Assembly (NCBI RefSeq): GCF_004365705.1
Contig: NZ_SOBN01000001.1
Location: forward strand, 4,388,001 to 4,452,000
From: Streptomyces sp. 846.5
GTDB lineage: Bacteria; Actinomycetota; Actinomycetes; Streptomycetales; Streptomycetaceae
DNA length: 64,000 nucleotides
Direction of reading: 5' to 3'
Shown one piece after another: positions 61,158 through 64,000 of the stretch. The notes under the pieces were generated by a model. It was given only the letters and a program-made list of their open reading frames with translations. It did not search any database and was not told the origin of the DNA. Each line of letters starts with the position of its first letter. Within the stretch, counting starts at the first letter, position 1. A program made the position numbers and the translations under genes.

Positions 61158-63440
61158 TCAGTGGGTGGTGATGCCGGTGGTCCCGGCAGTGAGCCCGATG
61201 ATGCCCGTGGTCCCCGTGGTGGCCGTCCCGGTGGTCCCCGTGGTCGTGGACCCGGTGCCCGCCGTGGTGCCGGCAGTGGTGCCCGTGGTGGTCCCGCCGG
61301 TCTTGTTCTTGTTCTTGTCCTTGGCCTGCTGGGCCTTGGTCTTGACCGGGGCAGGAAGGCTGACGGTGTGGAAGTACTCGAAGCCGACGCCGCTGAGCGC
61401 GTCGTTCATGGCGTCGTGCCATATCGGGCCGGCGATCGTGCTGCCGAAGACCTCGTTCTTGCCGTAAGCGGTGCCGCCGATGGTCTGGCCGTCGTAGAGC
61501 GGGGAGATCGTGCTGCCCGTGTCGCTGACCACGGTGGCGCCGGAGAGCTGCGGGGTGAAGCCGACGAACCAGACCTGCTTGTGGTAGTCGGTGGTGCCGG
61601 TCTTGCCGGCGCTGGGGCGGCCGTCGGTGAAGCCGTCCGCCGCGCCGGTGCCGTCCTCGACCACGCCCTTGAGCATGGTGGTGATGGCGTCGGCGGTGCT
61701 CTGCTGCATCACCGAGTGACAGTTGGGGGAGGGGACGGCCAGGCTCTTGTGGTTGACGTCGGTGATCGCGGTGATCGCGGTCGGGGAGCAGTAGACGCCC
61801 CGGGCGGCGAAGGTGGCGTAGACGTTGGCCATCTGCAGCGGGGTGAGACTGTTGGTGCCCAGCGTCAGGGACTGGACCTGCTGGATCGGGGCCAGGGTGT
61901 GCGTGCCCGTGCTGTAGGTCGCCTGGCTGGTGATGCCCATCTTGCCCATCATCTGCACGACGTTGCAGAGCCCGGCGTCCTTCTCCAGCGGCACGAAGTA
62001 GGTGTTCACCGACTTGGCCATCGCGGTCGGCATGTTGAACGGGCCGACCAGGGAGGTGGAGTCGTTCTGGTCCGGCGGGTTGGTCACCGCGCGCAGGTTG
62101 TTGCCCTTGCAGTCGGTCATCGCCGGGTACGGCTCCTGGAACGGGGCGTCGTACTGCTGGTCCATGCCGATGCCGTTCTCCAGCGCGGCGGCCGCGGTGA
62201 TCGGCTTGACGGTGGATCCGGTCGGGAAGCCGCCGCCGCCGCCCATGGTGCGGTCGACGTTGTAGTTCAGCGTGGTGACGCCGGAGCTGGTGCCGTTGCC
62301 GTACGGGCGGCTCTGGCCCATGCCCATGATCTTGCCGGTGCCGGGCTGGACGATGGTCATCGCCGTCGCGGCCTTCTCGTCGGCGTGGACGTGGGAGGTG
62401 ACCGACCTCTGCAGGGCCGTCTGGACCTTGGGGTCGATCGTGGTGTGGATGTCCAGCCCGCCGCGGTCCCACAGGGCCTGCCGGGCCGACGAGGTCTTGC
62501 CGAAGACGGGGTCGCTCAGGAAGATGTGCTCGACGTAGTCGCAGAAGAACTGCTCGCCGTTCTTGGCGGTGATGCAGCCCTCCTTGGGTCGGCTCACCTT
62601 GAGCCCCAGCGGCTTGGCCTTGTAGGCCGTGGCCTGCGCCGCGGTGATGGAGCCGTACTTCGCCATCGCGTCCAGGACCTCGTTGCGGCGCGTGGTGGCC
62701 ACGGTCGGGTAGACCATCGGGTCGTAGTTGCTCGGCGACTGGACCATGCCCGCCAGCATGGCGGCCTGGGGGACGGTCAACTGGCCGGCGTGGACGCTGT
62801 AGTAGCGCTCGGACGCGGCCTCGATGCCGTAGGCCTGCTCGCCCCAGAAGGTGATGTTGAGGTAGTCGGCGAGGATCTGGTCCTTGCTGAGGGTCTCCTC
62901 CAGCTTGATGGCGACCTTCAGCTCGGAGATCTTGCGCCCGATGGTCTGCGCCTGCGCCTCGCGCACCTTGGTCGGGTCGTTGCCGGCCAATTCGACGTTC
63001 TCGTTCTTCACCAGCTGCTGGGTCAGCGTCGACCCGCCCTGGGAGGCGCCGGAGGAGGCGTTCTTGGTGAGCGCGCGCAGGGTGCCCTTGAGGTCGATCG
63101 CGCCGTGCTGGTAGAAGCGGTTGTCCTCGATGTCGATCAGGGCCTGCCGCATCACCGGGGCGATCTTGCTCAGCGGCACCACGGTGCGGTCGCGGGCGTA
63201 GACCTTGGCGATCACCCCGCCGTTGGCGTCGTAGATGGTGGACGCCTGGGACAGGGTCGGTGCGGTGAATTCCGCGGGGATCCCGTTGAACGAGGTCGCC
63301 GCCGACTTGGCACTGAACCCGAGGGCGCCCACGGCGGGCAGGGCAAGCCCGGCCACCAGTGTGCCGGCCAGCACACTCGCGCCGACCAGGTTCAGACCGA
63401 GACCCACCTTGTACAACGGAGACCGAGAGCGCTTCGCCAT
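61158..63440 (-). CDS. Bifunctional penicillin-binding protein (GT51 + transpeptidase)
   Basis: 760 residues. A cytosolic start MAKRSRSPLYKVGLGLNLVG and TM helix. Glycosyltransferase: QALIDIEDNRFYQHGAIDLK (catalytic Glu near 102), GGSTLTQQLVKN, TFWGEQAYGIEAASERYYSV. Transpeptidase: GFPTGSTVKPITAAAA (SxxK Ser), AMAKSVNTYFVPLEKD (SxN) and RPSAGKTGTTDYHKQVWFVG (KTG). The C-terminus is a Thr/Gly repeat tail (TTTGTTAGTTAGTG). Class A PBP for cell-wall synthesis. ATG 63440 has AAGGTG upstream. Confidence 0.94.
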   Translation of the reverse strand: MAKRSRSPLYKVGLGLNLVGASVLAGTLVAGLALPAVGALGFSAKSAATSFNGIPAEFTAPTLSQASTIYDANGGVIAKVYARDRTVVPLSKIAPVMRQALIDIEDNRFYQHGAIDLKGTLRALTKNASSGASQGGSTLTQQLVKNENVELAGNDPTKVREAQAQTIGRKISELKVAIKLEETLSKDQILADYLNITFWGEQAYGIEAASERYYSVHAGQLTVPQAAMLAGMVQSPSNYDPMVYPTVATTRRNEVLDAMAKYGSITAAQATAYKAKPLGLKVSRPKEGCITAKNGEQFFCDYVEHIFLSDPVFGKTSSARQALWDRGGLDIHTTIDPKVQTALQRSVTSHVHADEKAATAMTIVQPGTGKIMGMGQSRPYGNGTSSGVTTLNYNVDRTMGGGGGFPTGSTVKPITAAAALENGIGMDQQYDAPFQEPYPAMTDCKGNNLRAVTNPPDQNDSTSLVGPFNMPTAMAKSVNTYFVPLEKDAGLCNVVQMMGKMGITSQATYSTGTHTLAPIQQVQSLTLGTNSLTPLQMANVYATFAARGVYCSPTAITAITDVNHKSLAVPSPNCHSVMQQSTADAITTMLKGVVEDGTGAADGFTDGRPSAGKTGTTDYHKQVWFVGFTPQLSGATVVSDTGSTISPLYDGQTIGGTAYGKNEVFGSTIAGPIWHDAMNDALSGVGFEYFHTVSLPAPVKTKAQQAKDKNKNKTGGTTTGTTAGTTAGTGSTTTGTTGTATTGTTGIIGLTAGTTGITTH

Positions 63441-63493
63441 GGGCAGCACCTTACGACGCGTTACCCGGACAGGCGGGCATCTGTTCGCCTACT

Positions 63494-63515
63494 CTTGTCA
63501 CAAGCTTGCGACAAG
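63494..63515. promoter_or_regulatory. 22-bp near-perfect palindrome in the PBP-wblA intergenic space
   Basis: CTTGTCACAAG joined to CTTGCGACAAG; one mismatch breaks full symmetry. The 380 bases between the PBP start (63440) and wblA (63821) hold no gene and must carry both promoters. The palindrome is 54 bases from the PBP start, a good position for a repressor. Confidence 0.45.
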
Positions 63516-63820
63516 TTCCCGAGCGCTCACTCAATTCACTCGTGTGGGTGATGAGATCTGTCCGGAATCGCGGTCATATGCCAGGAACTGGGCCAGGAAG
63601 TGCAGTGTCGTCCAGGTCCCCGAAGCCTGTACGGCCCTCCAACCTGCACTCACTCCAGTGGGTGATCTATTCCGCACGCATAGTCCGAACGGGCCATACA
63701 GGATTGGGCCCCAAGGGGCTGTTGCAACCTGCTCTTCTTCCGTAACGTCCTCAACTGGCAACAGCGAATATGCCGTTGCCGCCGTGGGGGAGCCTCGATT
63801 CGGGAGAGGACGGCACCAGC

Positions 63821-64000
63821 ATGGGCTGGGTTGACGACTGGAGTGCGCAGGCAGCCTGCCGCACCAGTGATCCGGACGAACTGTTCGTTCAGGGGGCGGC
63901 ACAGAACCGCGCCAAGGCGGTGTGCACCGGTTGCCCGGTGCGTACCGAGTGCCTGGCGGATGCCCTCGACAATCGCGTCGAGTTCGGCGTGTGGGGGGGA
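63821..64000 (+). CDS. wblA: WhiB-family regulator WblA (3' end beyond window)
   Basis: 60 residues visible, starting MGWVDDWSAQAACRTSDPDE then LFVQGAAQNRAKAVCTGCPV and RTECLADALDNRVEFGVWGG. The four-Cys iron-sulfur pattern (C13, C35-x2-C38-x5-C44) and GVWGG turn are seen. The sequence is near that of Streptomyces WblA, a global regulator of sporulation and antibiotic production. RBS GAGAGGA precedes the ATG. The long leader is typical for wbl genes. Confidence 0.9.
   Translation, partial: MGWVDDWSAQAACRTSDPDELFVQGAAQNRAKAVCTGCPVRTECLADALDNRVEFGVWGG

Noticed and set aside
61161..63551. 796-codon plus-strand frame opposite the penicillin-binding protein
   Set aside because: Low-complexity Gly/Arg/Val reading of the reverse strand of a clear PBP gene.

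Overview
This is high-GC DNA from a filamentous actinomycete, most likely Streptomycetaceae (Streptomyces, Kitasatospora or Streptacidiphilus). The evidence is a tRNA-Ser, SRP RNA, dnaX, ybaB, recR, DUF5063, lysC series, a SigE-like sigma factor with a membrane partner, SURF1, a yqeY and penicillin-binding protein block ending in wblA, frequent GTG starts, and many ATGA or GTGA gene overlaps.

Left chromosomal part (1-25.1 kb). A secreted Ig-like protein, cut by the window edge, is followed by decaying small genes: a nonsense-interrupted gene at 1461-1958, a SUKH protein, a glyoxalase stub, and a maleylpyruvate-isomerase-like gene with an internal TAA. Next come housekeeping genes: tRNA-Ser(GGA), SRP RNA, dnaX, ybaB, recR and lysC (with a likely internal start for the beta subunit and no asd after it). 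Then follow the sigma/membrane pair, SURF1, an MFS exporter with a perfect 19-bp operator and a truncated divergent regulator, a plasmid-type HTH protein, two nucleotidyltransferases, an L,D-transpeptidase, a pRiA4b ORF-3-like protein, and a SNF2 helicase/SWIM pair.

Accessory island (about 25.15-57.60 kb). A complete tRNA-Pro(CGG) on the minus strand lies at the right edge. A 43-bp exact copy of its 3' part lies at 25148-25190, so the 32.4-kb interval has the form of an element integrated in a tRNA gene. A 158-bp repeat found just inside the left att site recurs at 32592, which suggests two islands stacked at one site. No recombinase gene is visible. Cargo includes an ImmA/IrrE plus PIN pair; a cluster of SUKH and ATP-grasp genes of immunity type, damaged by an intact IS3 and by frameshifts; a type IV enzyme resembling phosphorothioate-specific SBD-HNH nucleases; IS630 remnants around a DinB gene; an AlbA_2/Schlafen-like protein divergent from a three-gene helicase, DUF1156 methylase and DUF499 ATPase operon (an Hma-like, DISARM-related defence arrangement); and a membrane-anchored Mrr-like nuclease.

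The island also holds what looks like a compact small-molecule cassette (49.1-55.3 kb): an XRE/TPR regulator, a clavaminate-synthase/AsnO-like oxygenase, a frameshifted amidohydrolase, an unusual radical SAM protein and a short archaeal-type aspartyl-tRNA synthetase. The defence operon and this cassette are the best candidates for an undescribed system.

Right chromosomal part (57.7-64 kb). SnoaL-like/LysR divergent pair, metallophosphoesterase, yqeY, a bifunctional penicillin-binding protein and the start of wblA.
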